Source: Daucus carota subsp. sativus (taxonomy: Eukaryota > Streptophyta > Magnoliopsida > Apiales > Apiaceae). From it: a stretch of 64,000 bases of DNA. Positions 33,752 through 46,870 of the stretch are shown here, in pieces. Numbering within the stretch: the stretch's first letter is position 1; each line of letters begins with the position of its first letter. Below the pieces are notes generated by a model. That model had not been told where the DNA came from. It ran no database searches and saw nothing but the letters and a program-made list of their open reading frames with translations. The DNA is taken from the NCBI RefSeq assembly GCF_001625215.2, contig NC_030387.2:35053606-35117605 (forward strand), given 5' to 3'. Made by a program: the position numbers and the translations under genes.

Positions 33752-36732
33752 GTATGCATAAGTTAATATGTACATAGATCGATGTCATCGAGCACTTATA
33801 TTAACATGTGCAAGCTGTTTCCATTAATTAAATATTTTAATGCTGCCTTTGATTGATAGGTTGGAGAGGAACGAAGTTTGAAATGAAATAAATATGTGTA
33901 AAACAATGTAAGTGTAACGTAGGGATGATATATTTAAGTAGGTGAGATCAAAGTTGATGATGTAGCAAACAATATCGGTGAATGATGCTGGTGGGAGAGA
34001 AGATCGAATGCATCTGTACACTAGAATATAGTGATCTGAAGTTTTAGAAAGGCATGGACGAAGTTATGGATGTTGTACTTGGATGTTAAGAAAACAGACT
34101 TTACCCCCAATCCTGTGAATTTCAGAAGATGGTAACATATAGTTTAGATGTCAAATATTTGTCTCCCATGTAAATTTCTGTTTCGATATGTGTATAATAT
34201 ATGTGTCTGAATGTTTGGATTTTGATGGGTCCATTGTGTGGTTGTGTTTGTAGATTGAGGGAGGGAGAGAGAGAGTTGCTATATGAACAGAATGAGAGAG
34301 GTATTGTTTGATCTGAGTAGTTGAAATTCCTGTATTGTCAGTCTTGGACAGAGTTGACAGGAGCCATTGAAGTTGACTCCATGATAGAGATGATCCCATG
34401 ATCGAACTACTCAATAAGCAGGTACGGTTGAAACAGGGATGTTGCAGTGAACAAAAATTCCCATTGCAGAGTGTCCATTTTTCAGAGTGGCATAAAATTC
34501 TTGCAATGCACATTCCATTTTAAGTTATTGTGCATCCTGTATGTTCGCCTCTCTGATAGCTGGCTTCACTATTGCAGAAATATATGTGTTTCAATTTCAA
34601 TTTTCGTGATGACTTTCAGTAAGAAATCTTAGAGACCAGTCATTAGGAGTCAACAGATTACACTCAAGTAACAAAACTCTGATTCATTCATAAGATAGCA
34701 GGCAAAGACCCTATCATAGAAAAACAGTTAATAGTTAAATTATTTCATTTTTACTGTATATAATATATTTTAAAATTCTATACTTCATTTAAAATATACA
34801 TCTTTAGTAACAAATAAATCCAAATCAAAGAAATTTCAAATGTAAGCTCGGTCTTCTTGAAATAAATTACTTCCTGCCTTAATAAACATATAAGTGTGCC
34901 GAATTTTTTAAGACTTATCTCTGGAGTTTGTACATCTTTTTGTCACTTATATCAGAATTTATATTTTATTTTCTGAAATGCCTAATTTGTATAAAATGAT
35001 TTATGTCCATATTGTAGAATGAAGGAAAAAGAAAATATATCATTTTTTATTTAGTGTATAGTAAAACTTAAAATTTATATATTATATTTTCGATTAAATC
35101 TTTTCCTTCTAAAAATGTATGGAACTTAAATTTGTTTTGACTAATATAATTTTGAATTTTATTTTTTAAATTGCCGAATTTGTATAAATTGATTTTTGTC
35201 CGTATTGCAGATAAATAAACAAAACTTAGTAATTTAATTAAAATAAAAATGCAGGAAACGAGAAAACCAAATATGGATGGATTAAATCTTCCACTCCAAC
35301 ACAGGACCTTTATTAAAATAGCAACTTAAGAAAACGTATAAATATATTATTATGATTTTTTCTTTTTTTTCTTGCTCAAATTTATATATTAAATTATAAA
35401 TATAAAATTTATAATAATTAAATCAGAATTTAATAGTTTGTGTTTTGTGATTGCCTTGAGTGAAAATCCAAAGAGAACTCAAACAGTAGAGATCTTTCAC
35501 GATGAGGGTTCAATGATTCGGTAGAAGAAACTCAATTTTCACCTTTTTAACTTAAAGAAAGGGTGTAAAGGGTCGCGCTCAAGAGATAACCAGTCTTTAA
35601 AATAGAATCATAAAACCACTAAGGTCTTCCGGCAGAACTTTAAATTTTAAATAGATTTTTAGGATCTAAATCTAAATACATGTTTTTTTTCATATTTTTC
35701 ATCGTTGTGTGTGTTCAAAAATAATTTTAAACTATAAAACATAGATATTGACATTTTTTGCATGGAGCAGAACCCTGACTAATACTTAAGTTTTGATGCT
35801 TGCAACTTTAGATCAGCAAATACTTAAATAAAATACTAATTAAACCAAGACAATTCCCTGATCTGGAGAACAAAACCACAAAACAGAATAACTCGGACCA
35901 CTTTATAGAATAAAATCACCTAGAACAACGAGAAGATCTAAGAAAACGAAGGTCAAATCAAAAAAGGTTTTGAATCTTTTGATCCGAAAAATAAACTAAG
36001 GTAAAAGTTTCAAGGTTCCCTCTCTAATGATTAGTAAAAAAAACAATTAAATTTATTTTTTTTAACTGCCCGAGAAGCTGATATTTGAAATCATATCAAC
36101 TCAAATTAATGTTCACAGTAATTATGAGAGTAATATATTTTTCATCCACAAAATCGGAAAAATTGTTTCATTAAATCATTTTTTAATTGCATTTCTTTCT
36201 CAAAATCTTTGCATAATTAATTTTAATTAAAAAATCATCTCTATAACCATGTGTAACGGGCAAAAAATCCTTAAATTATATATTGGGATGGTTATTTGTG
36301 AATGATTATTAGATATTCGAAACATCATAATAAAAATAAATTTGATATATACTCTACTTAAATGGTGGTATTAATTTTTATTAGATAACAATATAAAAGA
36401 AAGGGTAAACTGTAAAAGGAAAAAAAAATACCTCCCGTTAACATGTAATCTTAAATTTATTCTGTTTCACTTTTTGTTTTAATCATTTTTGATTGACTTA
36501 TCAATCATACAAACACTTTTTAATTTAGAATAGAATATAACGTTCTTTTGTATTAGGACAAAATGAAAATAATTTTAAACAAGTGCCTTTGTATCTATTT
36601 AGAAACAGTTGCTTTCCGAGTATTTGAGTTTACTCTCATACTCCGAAGTATGACGTTAATCATGCATGATTTGCGCAACAATATTAACAGCCAACGAAAA
36701 AAGAAAAATCCTCTTCGAAAAAGAAATGCAAT
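33752..36732. other. long intergenic stretch
   Basis: AT-rich, about 3 kb. No gene, RNA or complete transposon was recognised. The short open frames in it have no family resemblance. Confidence 0.35.
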
Positions 36733-37906
36733 AAATCTTGGCGTACATTCTAATTCACTACTAACTCACTACCTAGTTTCTAGGGTAAACACGTGACCCA
36801 CTTTCTCCTTGTTTCACATTCTGTTATCATTTTTCTTTGTATTTTGATAACTTCTTATTTTTAGTGTCAGCCAAATTTTCACTTTCAATTTCATCTAAAA
36901 AAATTCTCTTATAAAATTTTGACTTTACAAAATATTATTTTATCGAAGTAATATAAAATTTATATAAAATCATATTTTGTCTTTCATGATTAAACACTAA
37001 ATTTATCTTGTATGGTGTGTCAAAAATTATTTTTAAAATTTAATATTATTTAACTAGAAAAATATATGTACACTTTTATTAATAAAAAAATCTGATAAAG
37101 AAATTACTTAAATAGTAAAAGAAGGAAAAATCAGCTAGGCCTACAGCTTTGCTTTCCTATGTTTGTATGTGTTTCATGTGTATCATTCTATTCATTCCAT
37201 CAGACTTTCTTTGCATATTAAATAGGTGCAATTTTAATTTTTAAGTATCATCTCTAAAATATGTAAAATCAGTGAATTAAATTTAAAAATCAATATTGAA
37301 AATCATGGAGTTATGCTAATTATGTGTTTATTTCCCTGTACAACTATGTTGTGAAGAACAATCATCTTAATTCTTTTCAAAAAAAAAAGAAAACAATCAT
37401 CTTAATTATTGTATATTTTAAATTAGATGTTATATATCATATTTTTATATGAGATGATAAATTTATTGTCTTTTAGTTATTTTCCTTCTTTTACTATTTA
37501 AGTAATTTATTTATCAGATTTTTTATTAATAAAAATGTACAAATATTTTTCTAAGTAAATAATATTAAATTTTAAAAATAATTTTTGACACATGATACAA
37601 GATAAATTTAATATTTAATCATGAAAGATAAAATATAATTTTATATAAGTATATATTATTTACTGGAATATGATTATATTATGGTCGATAAATATTTTGT
37701 AAAGTCAAAATTTTATAGGTAATTTTTTTTTGATGAAATTGAAAGTGAAAATTCGACGGAAACTGAAAATAAGGAATCATTAAAATAAAGCTAAAAATGA
37801 TAACAAAGTATGAAACAAGTAAGAAAGAAGTAAGAAAGTGGACTATGTGTTTACCCTAAAAACCAGGTAGTGAGTTAGTAGTGAATTAGTATGTACGCCA
37901 AGATTT
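36733..37906. mobile_element. foldback element with ~400-bp inverted arms
   Basis: The left arm (36733-37129) begins AAATCTTGGCGTACATTC. The right arm (37481-37906) ends in its complement, TGTACGCCAAGATTT. Shared blocks in order include CTAGTTTCTAGGGTAAACAC (right: GTGTTTACCCTAAAAACCAG), TTTCACTTTCAATTTCATC and TTACTTAAATAGTAAAAGAA. The loop of ~350 bp is unrelated AT-rich DNA. Long arms fit a foldback or a Mutator-like non-autonomous element. No clear target duplication. Confidence 0.7.
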
Positions 37907-40637
37907 ACCGAAAGAAATGAAGCGCATGCTGTGAATGGCTCTCGGATCTCATTGCATTGTTCCGATTGTTCGGAGAATACAAAAACAAAAAACAAAAAAA
38001 GTATTCATAGAGTTTTTGTTGGAGAGAATGAAAGGTAGAAAATTTTCACTCCAATTTTGATAAAATAGGATAAATTTTTTTCAATATTTTCATAAATATA
38101 TATATATTATTTTGTTTTTATTTCTTTTCCCTCTTCCAGACTAAAAACTCAGGAATACACGAAATATCTTGATTAGACTTTTTTTTTATTAAAGTTTTAT
38201 AACACTTGTTGTGATTTGTGAATAAAGATTACCAAATTCTTAAAACACTTCTCATTTCTCATAATCCTTTTCTGTTCTCTTCTCTTTATCTCTGAAATAA
38301 TACGGGAGCAGAGATATAAGTACGGTTTCATGTATACTACACACAAGCATCGTTAATTAGGATTCTGAAAAACAATTTGGATGTGATACGACATTTCTTT
38401 AAATTTGAAGTCCCGAGAATAATTTGAAACTGCATGATTGTCATTTGTCATCCTCTACAATTTAATTAATGTTACCAGGATTGAGGACAGGACGACTCGT
38501 GCCGCAAAGATTGAAAAAAGAATTTGACATTGGGGCACCTAATAATAATAATAGATGTAGCTAGACCGAGCGAAATAATTGAAGACTTCAACTGCCTCTG
38601 GCGACTCTACCACCTCGCTCGCTTCTAGAGTTGCACTATTAATGGTACGTACGTGATAACCATAACAGCCTCCCCAACCTAACGTGTAGAGAGGGGAGAC
38701 ACTGGAGTGGGGGACTCGTCAATTGCTCTAGCCTTTCCCATGCCTTTATATTTCGGTACGTATAATATTGGTATCGGCTCCATCTTACACTTCTGCATGT
38801 CGTTTAGTCCGGCTGAAATTCAAATGGAGATCATAAAGTCAGTGTGAGTTGCAGACTTGCAGTTGATATCGTTTAAACCAATGCACTTGTCGACTGGGCG
38901 CCGATGTGAACGCGTAGACTTGGAATTTATTCATTTATTCTTGTTGGATTCGGGGTGTATTTATTTAAATTTATACTAATAATTGAATATTTTTTGATTA
39001 AATTATTTAAATCAAGTATACTATTAAACAATTTATAGAAAACTAATATCTTTTAGATTTGTGGCTCATGAATATTTTGAACCAACGGTTCAACTAAGTT
39101 CACTCAACTTGCATAAAATTTGAATTCGTTCAACAAATTCAGCTTGTGTAAAGATAATTGGGAGGAATCGCAACTTTATGTAAAACGATGGTGACTCGCC
39201 GCCAAAATTGTCAAAATCTGGATGTCTCTCAATTAGTAAACGATCTATGGGGAGACTTGACTGGGTCGAAATACATTTTAATTGTTACTAGTAGATTGAC
39301 TTTTGCAAATTTTGAAGACAACAAGCTAGCATAAGACTAGTTCAACCCTGCTGTACGTGTTGTTTCCATTGTCCACACAAAAGGGCTCCTATTGCTTTTA
39401 CTGTATATCCATAACATAACAGAGAAGGATAATCCATAAATCAAAAGCTTGAGCTTGACCAACTGCATAATACTTGCGAGTTGCTATAGGCCGTCTTCCC
39501 TTCTTTTCTTTTCTTTTTTACGCGCCTTGATGATTAGTTAAAGTTAGTAACAATATATACTACGTAAAAAGAAAGATGAGATAAGAGTAATAGAAATAAT
39601 GTCTCATCAACTTTGGGCAGGTGCATTAACCCGACATGCATGCGGCAGCCAACTTAACTAACTTATAATATACTTATGATAATGATAAATTAGTTGATGC
39701 ATGTTGGCCACAGCCGAATTTTGTGACCTTAACGCATTTTGTGAACTTATAATATACTTATGATAATGATAAATTTTCAACGTGTGTTATGCAGGTATAT
39801 ATATAAGCTCAACTCTTTAAAAGAAAAATATTATAAAATAAAATATAGAATGTCATCCAATATTTGAATCATGATATTTCATTAAAAATAATAATAATAT
39901 CTAACATGTTTTAAAAATAAATATATACTATATATAAATAATTTTATTCAGGATTTTATAATGATTCATATTAATATTTTGGATGGGATTGGATGTTAGA
40001 TTTCATAAATTAAATTCAATTAATATTTAATTATAACAATAAAAAATTATTCTTTATGAAAATAAAATAGTATAACAATGTTGTTTGTTGTTAAGGTTTT
40101 CTCTTTGAAATATAACGACATAGATTTTATTATATAGAAATTATTTTTATATTCAAGAACTTAATAATTATATATGTTTTGCGAAGAAAGTACTTAAAAA
40201 GTTATATTACTATATAAAATATGTTTCGGTTGTTAATATATTATTATTATTATTATATAAAATTATGTCCCAGTTACTAATATATTATTGTGCGAAATAT
40301 TTTGGAGTTGCTTAACATACATGATATGTGCAGTCTTCCCAATATTTATGTGGCAGCTTATTCACTTAATTATAACTAATTACTTGTGTTTATGTAGGAA
40401 GAATTAATTGTATCGATCGTTATGTCCGTCTCTGGCATCTTAAATTTGGAAAATGCTTGGTGCATATAAATATGAACAAAATTTTATATATTGGTGGATT
40501 TTATAAATTGGAATGAGCCTCCTATATTTACATCAATAATCCCATTTAAAATTAACCCACCACATTAATTGCCACATCATTATGTACATAATTTTGTACA
40601 CCCACTGCTCTTAAATTTTAACCTGTCTCGAGACTAT
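37907..40637. other. long intergenic stretch
   Basis: About 2.7 kb. A GC-richer section at 38480-38780, with GTACGTACGTGA and CCTTTATATTTCGG, looks promoter-like, but I find no coding exon after it. Confidence 0.3.
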
Positions 40638-40885
40638 GGGTCTGTTTGGCAATGGCTTTTAAGGCGGCTTCTGGGCTTATAAGTTAGAAGCACTTATTTT
40701 GTACTGTTTGTGTAAAAGTCAAGAAGTACTTATAAAAAGTTAGGAATGCTAGCTTTTGTTTCGGTGTTTCTACTTATTTTCCAAACACTTTAATCACTTA
40801 TAAGTCTTAACTTGCTTCTAACTTCTACACCATTTTTTTTTATTTTAAGCAATAAGCACTTATTTTAAACTCACCCAAACAGCCC
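40638..40885. mobile_element. hAT-like MITE
   Basis: The ends GGGTCTGTTTGGCAATGG and CACCCAAACAGCCC are inverted. The interior has GGCTTATAAGTTAGAAGCAC-type sequence and its complement (CACTTATAAGTCTTAACTTG). About 248 bp, noncoding. The target duplication is not clear. Confidence 0.65.
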
Positions 40886-41460
40886 ATATATATGTATAGT
40901 TTTTTTTTTAGACTATATATATAGGTGATCAGTACTTTTTTGTTTTGCTGGTCACAGTATAATTATCCCAGACTATCTACTATATGCATTATATATACAA
41001 GAACATTACTTCTTGACTTCTTGTTCTTAATTTGATTTAGAACATGCAAGTGAAATTATGAACAATTTATCCCTTACATATTGAGTCTCATCATCATTAA
41101 ATGCAAATTTACTGGCCAAGATAGCTGCTCATATAGTGTCTTGGTGGGAGCTTTTCTTGGATCAGTGTTGCATATGCATTGATACACTTGATTATTATGA
41201 CGATGTTGAACCAACAATAATCCAAGTTAGGAGGCGGAAGTTGGGTATAATATCGCTCTATATGTTTCTTCCTTTGCACATGCATGTATATTATATATAT
41301 AAGAGCGTGTTAGCCAGATCATTTTTCAAAACTGATAGAATCAAATCAGATACAAACTCAAGCCATACTGAAAAATCCAAAAGAAAGGATGAAATACAAA
41401 TTGAACTCATCACCTGGTGATGAACCTCATATTGCCAAGTTAAAAAGATTATGAAATCGA
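40886..41460. other. 3' flank of the ERF gene
   Basis: AT-rich, includes the presumed ERF 3' UTR. Nothing else was recognised. Confidence 0.35.
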
Positions 41461-43240
41461 TCAGTCACGAATATCTCGATGATCCTTAGTAGAAGTTCCG
41501 GATCCAACAAACTGAAAATCATCTTCTTGTGATGCAGAAGAAGCTGCATGCAGATTGGTAGTAGTACTAGAGGAGCCAGTCGTGCTACTACTAGACGATG
41601 AAGAAGACACCAAATTAGCATATAGATTACTTCCACGAGGTCCTGATACCGACATGCTGTTTAATTGAGCATCGTTCCCTCTTGCAAGCTGCCCGTAACT
41701 ATGAAGCTGATGATCCTGATAAACATTGCTGCTATCATAAGGGTAATTCATAAAATTACTACTCACAGGGAGGGAAGGATGCAATGATGACTTATGCTGA
41801 TCAGCTTGAGTAAAATCATGAGTTAATTGGTTATAATTGTTTGGGAGATGGTCCTGAGTAGCTGTAGTACTTGGGGGAGGAATATGAGGAAGCCTGGTTA
41901 TTTGGTGAAGTTCAACTCTTTCAGGGAAGTTGAGTTTAGCTTTGTTTCCCTTAAATCGGAGAGCAGCTTCATCATAAGCCATTGCTGCAGCCTCTGCAGT
42001 CTCGAAAGTCCCCAGCCAAACCCTAGCTGCCTTCACAGGATCACGTATCTCCGCCGCCCATTTACCCCATGGTCTCTGCCTCACTCCTCTGTAGTGTCTG
42101 TTTCTCCTTTCTTCTACTTCCACCTCCTGCTGCTTATTATCTTCATCTTCATAATTAAGGGTACATGAATAAAATGTATATTGTTTATATATCTCTTTCA
42201 TATAACAAGGCTAAATTATATGGTTAGAGCATCTCCAACGTTTGACGATTATAATTTAACCTCAAAATTAGGTGAATTTTTTTGTGCTTAATTAAATTAT
42301 AACATGTCACCGATGAAAACATCTGCTTGAGTCGAACCTCCGATCTAGGGTCACTGAGGATAAAAGCTTAACATTTGGTCCAGGTTATATAATATTGTTT
42401 ATAACTTGACGGAAGACGATGAAAAAAGCTAGTAGAAAAATATGTGACCTTCAATGTTTAAATTCCTTGACATGTCCGAGATAATGACCCTTAATTTTAT
42501 ACAGGAGTATAGATACGCATATACCCAATACACATAATCACATAAATTAACTTTGATTGAATTTAACATATTTGGACACTGTAAACAAAGTGTTAATTAA
42601 GTATATTAAGAAATGCAGTAAAATAATAAAGACTCGGAAAGGGACTATACTTGAATAATAATGTCAAAAAGTCTATAGCTTATTCAAATTATATCTGAGA
42701 TGACTGAACATATATATCCAGAACCTTTGACAATATATGTATTAATCCCTCAAATAGCATCTACAGAAACCAGATATTTTAAGATGGAAACCCTAATAAT
42801 CTCTTCCTTATTATATATGTTCTTCATCAGGAGTAGATATTACATGTGCAATGTATTTTTATGTATTACTCTCAGCATATGCACACGCACATGTTGCCGG
42901 TTATATATTGGACAATCCGATAATTAAAGATCAAAATACATAACATGTTAAGTTACCGATTCTCAGAATTGAAATACATGATACCTTGGTGATGTTCAAC
43001 TGTCTGATCTTGGATCTGTTGTTGGGAGTCATCGGTTAAGGCTGTCGAAGAATCGCTGTGATCCTTTTTATTTCCAATAACAGTGGAGAGAGCTGAAACC
43101 ATGACTGAAAGATCTTGTTGGGATCGAGACGAGTAGACAGGAAATATATGTTGATGATCATCCTGATCATCTTGAGCTTTTTCAGTCGATTCATCGGAGG
43201 GAAGGGGCCTCTTGGCCCTCTTCCCATGCCTTGGATCCAC
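41461..43240 (-). CDS. ERF114/ERF115-like AP2/ERF transcription factor
   Basis: Two exons on the minus strand, 43240-42985 and 42146-41461, with a phase-1 intron, giving 313 residues if counted from the GTG at 43240. Exon 1 has the group X N-terminal signature: [34 protein letters not shown] and STVIGN. Exon 2 has a full AP2 domain ([55 protein letters not shown]) that binds GCC-box DNA, then a Ser-rich tail. Family members have their ATG a few residues before GKRP. Here that position reads GTG, and an upstream stop leaves no in-frame ATG. The first in-frame ATG is at 43102 ([10 protein letters not shown]), which would give 267 residues and keep the AP2 domain. RAP2.6L is naturally that short. 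Group X ERFs act in wounding and regeneration responses. Confidence 0.85.
42227..42250. mobile_element. isolated Tourist-type MITE terminus in the ERF intron
   Basis: TTA followed by GAGCATCTCCAACG, the typical Tourist end. No matching right end was found nearby. Confidence 0.35.
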
Positions 43241-43362
43241 TTTCTTGAATCTTTACACAATCTATATAGCTAGATTAATAGTGTGAAACAAGAGCCAACA
43301 ATATATTATATTTTCGGATGAGGTTGGTATTACAAGAGAAGAAGATAAGGAAATATCTTGTC

Positions 43363-43369
43363 TTTATAG
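43363..43369 (-). promoter_or_regulatory. TATA box of the ERF gene
   Basis: CTATAAA on the minus strand, about 125 bp before the GTG at 43240. It would place the transcription start near 43335. No ATG lies in the leader before the out-of-frame ATG at ~43227. Confidence 0.45.
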
Positions 43370-43420
43370 GGAGACAAGTTCAAAGGTCTGAATTTAGGGT
43401 TTACTACAAGGAAATGTATA

Positions 43421-43669
43421 CTCCCTCCGTCCCCCTGAGTAGTATACATTGGGGACGGGGACGGGGCACGGACTTTAATGCTCCTGCAAAATGTAGTTGT
43501 GCAATATATTTTTAAAATTTTCCATTTCTGAATTAAAGTTTGGATGTTAGACTTTTATACAAAAAAAGAAAATCTCAAAAATAAGTTACGGAACTATATT
43601 TTATAAGAGTATTGAAATGTGTGTCGAGCAGTTAAAAAGAAACGTATAAAATTAAATGGGACAGAGGGA
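43421..43669. mobile_element. Stowaway MITE in the ERF promoter
   Basis: Begins CTCCCTCCGTCCCC and ends GGGACAGAGGGAG, flanked by TA on both sides (43419-43420 and 43670-43671). 249 bp. It lies about 50 bp upstream of the ERF TATA box and could affect its regulation. Confidence 0.88.
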
Positions 43670-44127
43670 GTAACATGTAGTGTCTGACTAAACTAAGTGA
43701 AGTGTGAAGAGAATATAGTTCTACCCAAGACTTTTGAAAGAGTTGCTTTTATAGCTATAGTAAACCGGCGTGAGCAATATTTTGGGAATCTCCATGCCAT
43801 CCCCAGGCGATTTAAGTCTTTAACTAATTAAGTTTTTTATACAACATACACACATAAATTAATTTTTGTAAAAAAAATGAAAGAGATAAATATATGAAAT
43901 TGAGTGGCCAGGTTAAAATTATGGGCTTTTTTTATTCATAATCACGTTTTCAATCTTATTTCCAAAAATACTACCTTATCCAATCTTATTTACAAAAATA
44001 CTACCTTCTCTAAAATATTTTCAAAAATACTGTGGTCGCATATGCAACTACAAATCCTGATTTCAAGTTTCAGATTTCAAATGTCATTTTCGACCTCATA
44101 TTTGGATGTCGATATATATATATATAT

Positions 44128-44564
44128 AGGGTTGCACTCCACACAGAACACTTTAAGAAAAAAACAACAAAGAACATTATCATAACACTTTATTTTTCAT
44201 AAAAAATGATTTGTTAAAATTATAATTACATAGTTAAGCACTAACTAAACTTAATATATGAAATTTAACATCCAAACTCATCCAAATTATTAATTTAAAA
44301 TATTATAGAATCCAGAATAGAATCCAAAACAGAATCCTGAATAGAATCATATATATATATTCTTTGCATGATTAATATCACATAGAAGCATGTTATTTTT
44401 AATTCATAATTATTGTTAAACATGTTAGATACTATTATTATTCATAATAAAATGTTAATTAGCTTAAAATTAGAATTTAATTCAAGTTTTAGACGAGATT
44501 CTATATTCGATTCTAAAGTGTTCTTCTTTGTTCTTCTTTTAAGGGTGTTCTTTTTTGAGCAATG

Positions 44565-44566
<2 letters not shown>
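44128..44566 (+). mobile_element. (TA)n-embedded element X
   Basis: The left end AGGGTTGCACTCCACACAGA continues ACACTTT. The other end, read inward, is AGGGCATTGCTCAAAACAGA in the second copy. These are imperfect inverted ends with a shared ACAGAACAC. Noncoding, about 440 bp. The inverted copy is at 46871-47304. Confidence 0.6.

Positions 44567-44640
<74 letters not shown>
44567..44640. repeat. (TA)n microsatellite
   Basis: About 36 TA units between elements X and Y. The reading frames through it are artefacts. Confidence 0.95.
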
Positions 44641-44644
<4 letters not shown>

Positions 44645-46421
44645 TGAGGTTCCAGAGAAAACCAAAGTATGGAGAAAACCGAGAAAACCTGTATTAATTA
44701 CGTATTTGTACCGTATTCCTTTTTTAATTGCAATCATAAATATGAGGACAATCCTAGACAGAATCTGGTGAATAATAACATATCTTCTATTTATGGTATT
44801 TCCAAAATACAATTATGTATATCAATTAATGTGAATTACATTTCCAAAATTCAATCAATTAACTTGATTTCTTAATAAATATATTAACTTCTAATAAAAC
44901 ACTTAGTGGAATCAACAAAATAATAAATTTAGCAAACATAAGATTCTACTAAACGTCATACTAATAAATACATTGAGATTCTATTAAAAAATTTATTAAT
45001 ATTCTACAAAATATCATATCAATATTATTAAGATTCCACTAAGTAATTTACTAATGACACTAGATTTCTATTATTTTAATATTCGATATATTTATTCTAA
45101 CATTTATATTAAGTTATAGGCGAATCACTTAATAGAATCTTAATATTATTAATATATTAATGTATATAGAAGATTCTCTAAAATATTTTATTATTTCTAG
45201 TAATAAATATTTGTATCGTGCAAGATTCTTTTAGAATATTTAATTTTTCTTGTATAAATTATTCACATTGTAATATTCTTTTGACTCTTCAAATATTTTT
45301 AAATTAATATTCTTTTGAAGAATTTAAACTAATTAATATTATAGAATCCTAATTTAAAAATTATAATATTATTTAAAAGAAACTCTTCAAGAAACATTCA
45401 AATGTTTAAAAGTTATAGGTGAAACACTTAATAGAATCTTAATATTATCAATATATATTGAAGATTCTCTAAAATATTTTATTATTTCTAGTTATATATA
45501 TTTGTATCGTGCAAGATTCTTTTATAATATTTAATTCTTGTATAAATTATTCACTCTATAATATTCTTTTGACTCTTCAAATATTTTTAAAATAATATTA
45601 TTTTGAAAAATTTCAAACTAATTAATATTAAAGAATTCTAATTTAAAAATTATAATAATATTCAAAAGAACACTTCAAGAATCCTTCAAATGTTAAAAGT
45701 TATAGGTGAAACACTTAATAGAATCTTAATATCAGTAATATATATAGAAGTTATTCTAAAATATTTTATTATTTCTAGTAATAAATATTTGTATTGTGCA
45801 AGATTCTTTTGGAATATTTAATTTTTCTTGTATAAATTATACACCCTATAATATTCTTTTGACTCTTCAAATATTTTTAAATTAATATTTTCTTTGAAGA
45901 ATTTGAAAATAATTAATATTAAAGAATCCTAATTTAAAATTTATAGAAATATTTAAAAGAACACTTCAAGAATCCTTCAAATATTAAAAGTTATAGGTGA
46001 AACACTTAATAGAATCTTAATATTATTAATATATATAGGAGTTTCTCTAAAATATTTTATTAATATATATAGAAGATTCTCTAAAATATATTACAAGATT
46101 CTCTAAGATATTTTATTATAAATATTATATGTTAAATGTAAGATGTGAAATAGTAGTTTTTAAATCTTTTCAAGGTGAATCTTTAAAATTTGAAATTCAA
46201 ATTGAATAGACATTAAATGATTGATTAAGATTTGGAGAATGTATTAATGTCTGATTGATTTGGTTATATTTATGTTAGAAAAGTACCATATATACGCTAG
46301 ATTTGATTGACATAATTAAATATTAGAATACAGTATATTATCAAACAAGAATACGTGATCAACGGTGATGAGAAGGGTTCCTCAGTTTTCTTGATAAGCT
46401 GGGTTTTCTTAGGATCTTCCG

Positions 46422-46424
<3 letters not shown>
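44641..46424. mobile_element. (TA)n-embedded element Y
   Basis: The left end AGAGTGAGGTTCCAGAGAAA then AACC, and the right end read inward AGGCGGAAGATCCTAAGAAA then ACCC, are imperfect inverted repeats with repeated GAAAACC motifs. TA runs on both sides. Most of the interior is a ~290-bp tandem repeat. Confidence 0.55.
45113..46130. repeat. ~290-bp tandem repeat, about 3.5 units
   Basis: Units start at GTTATAGG at 45113, 45412, 45699 and 45990 (periods 299, 287, 291). Each carries CACTTAATAGAATCTTAAT, TGTATCGTGCAAGATTC-type and CTTTTGACTCTTCAAAT blocks. Very AT-rich and noncoding. The last unit is partial. Confidence 0.85.

Positions 46425-46494
<70 letters not shown>
46425..46494. repeat. 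(TA)n microsatellite
   Basis: About 35 TA units at the right edge of element Y. Confidence 0.95.
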
Positions 46495-46496
<2 letters not shown>

Positions 46497-46534
46497 AAAG
46501 ATTAGGTCGAAAATGACATTTGAAAACTGGAACT

Positions 46535-46860
46535 CAAAATCAGGAATTCAGTTGCATATGGTTGTATTCAGTTGCATATGGTTGCATTTAGTTGATTCTA
46601 TTGCAATCTAATGGCCCCGCCAGGGGCACACCATACATCCGTTGCAACTTACAGTTTTCAGTTGCATTTAGTTGCATATGAGGTTGCATTTAGTTGCATA
46701 TGAGGTTGCATTCAGTTGATTCTATTGCAATCTAATGGCCCCGCCAGGGGCACCCATACTTCAGTTGGAACTTACAGTTTTCAGTTGCATTTAGTTGCAT
46801 TCGGTTGATTCTATTGCAATCTAATGGCCCCGCCAGGTGCACCCATACTTCATCTTTGGA
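46535..46860. repeat. GTTGCATTTAGTTGCATATG short tandem repeats
   Basis: Three copies of GATTCTATTGCAATCTAATG followed by GCCCCGCCAGG (starting near 46591, 46715 and 46803) separated by variable runs of GTTGCAT motifs. The GC-rich GGCCCCGCCAGG core stands out in AT-rich DNA. Confidence 0.75.
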
Positions 46861-46870
46861 ATATATATAT

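Noticed and set aside
38480-38780. Promoter-like or small-RNA precursor-like GC-richer patch
   Set aside because: No coding exon follows and no clear hairpin was found by eye.
43036-43260. Minus-strand frame from the first ATG of the ERF transcript
   Set aside because: It is out of frame with the conserved ERF N-terminus and has no family similarity.
44413-44812. Open frames on both strands with long alternating Tyr-Ile
   Set aside because: They are translations of the (TA)n microsatellite.
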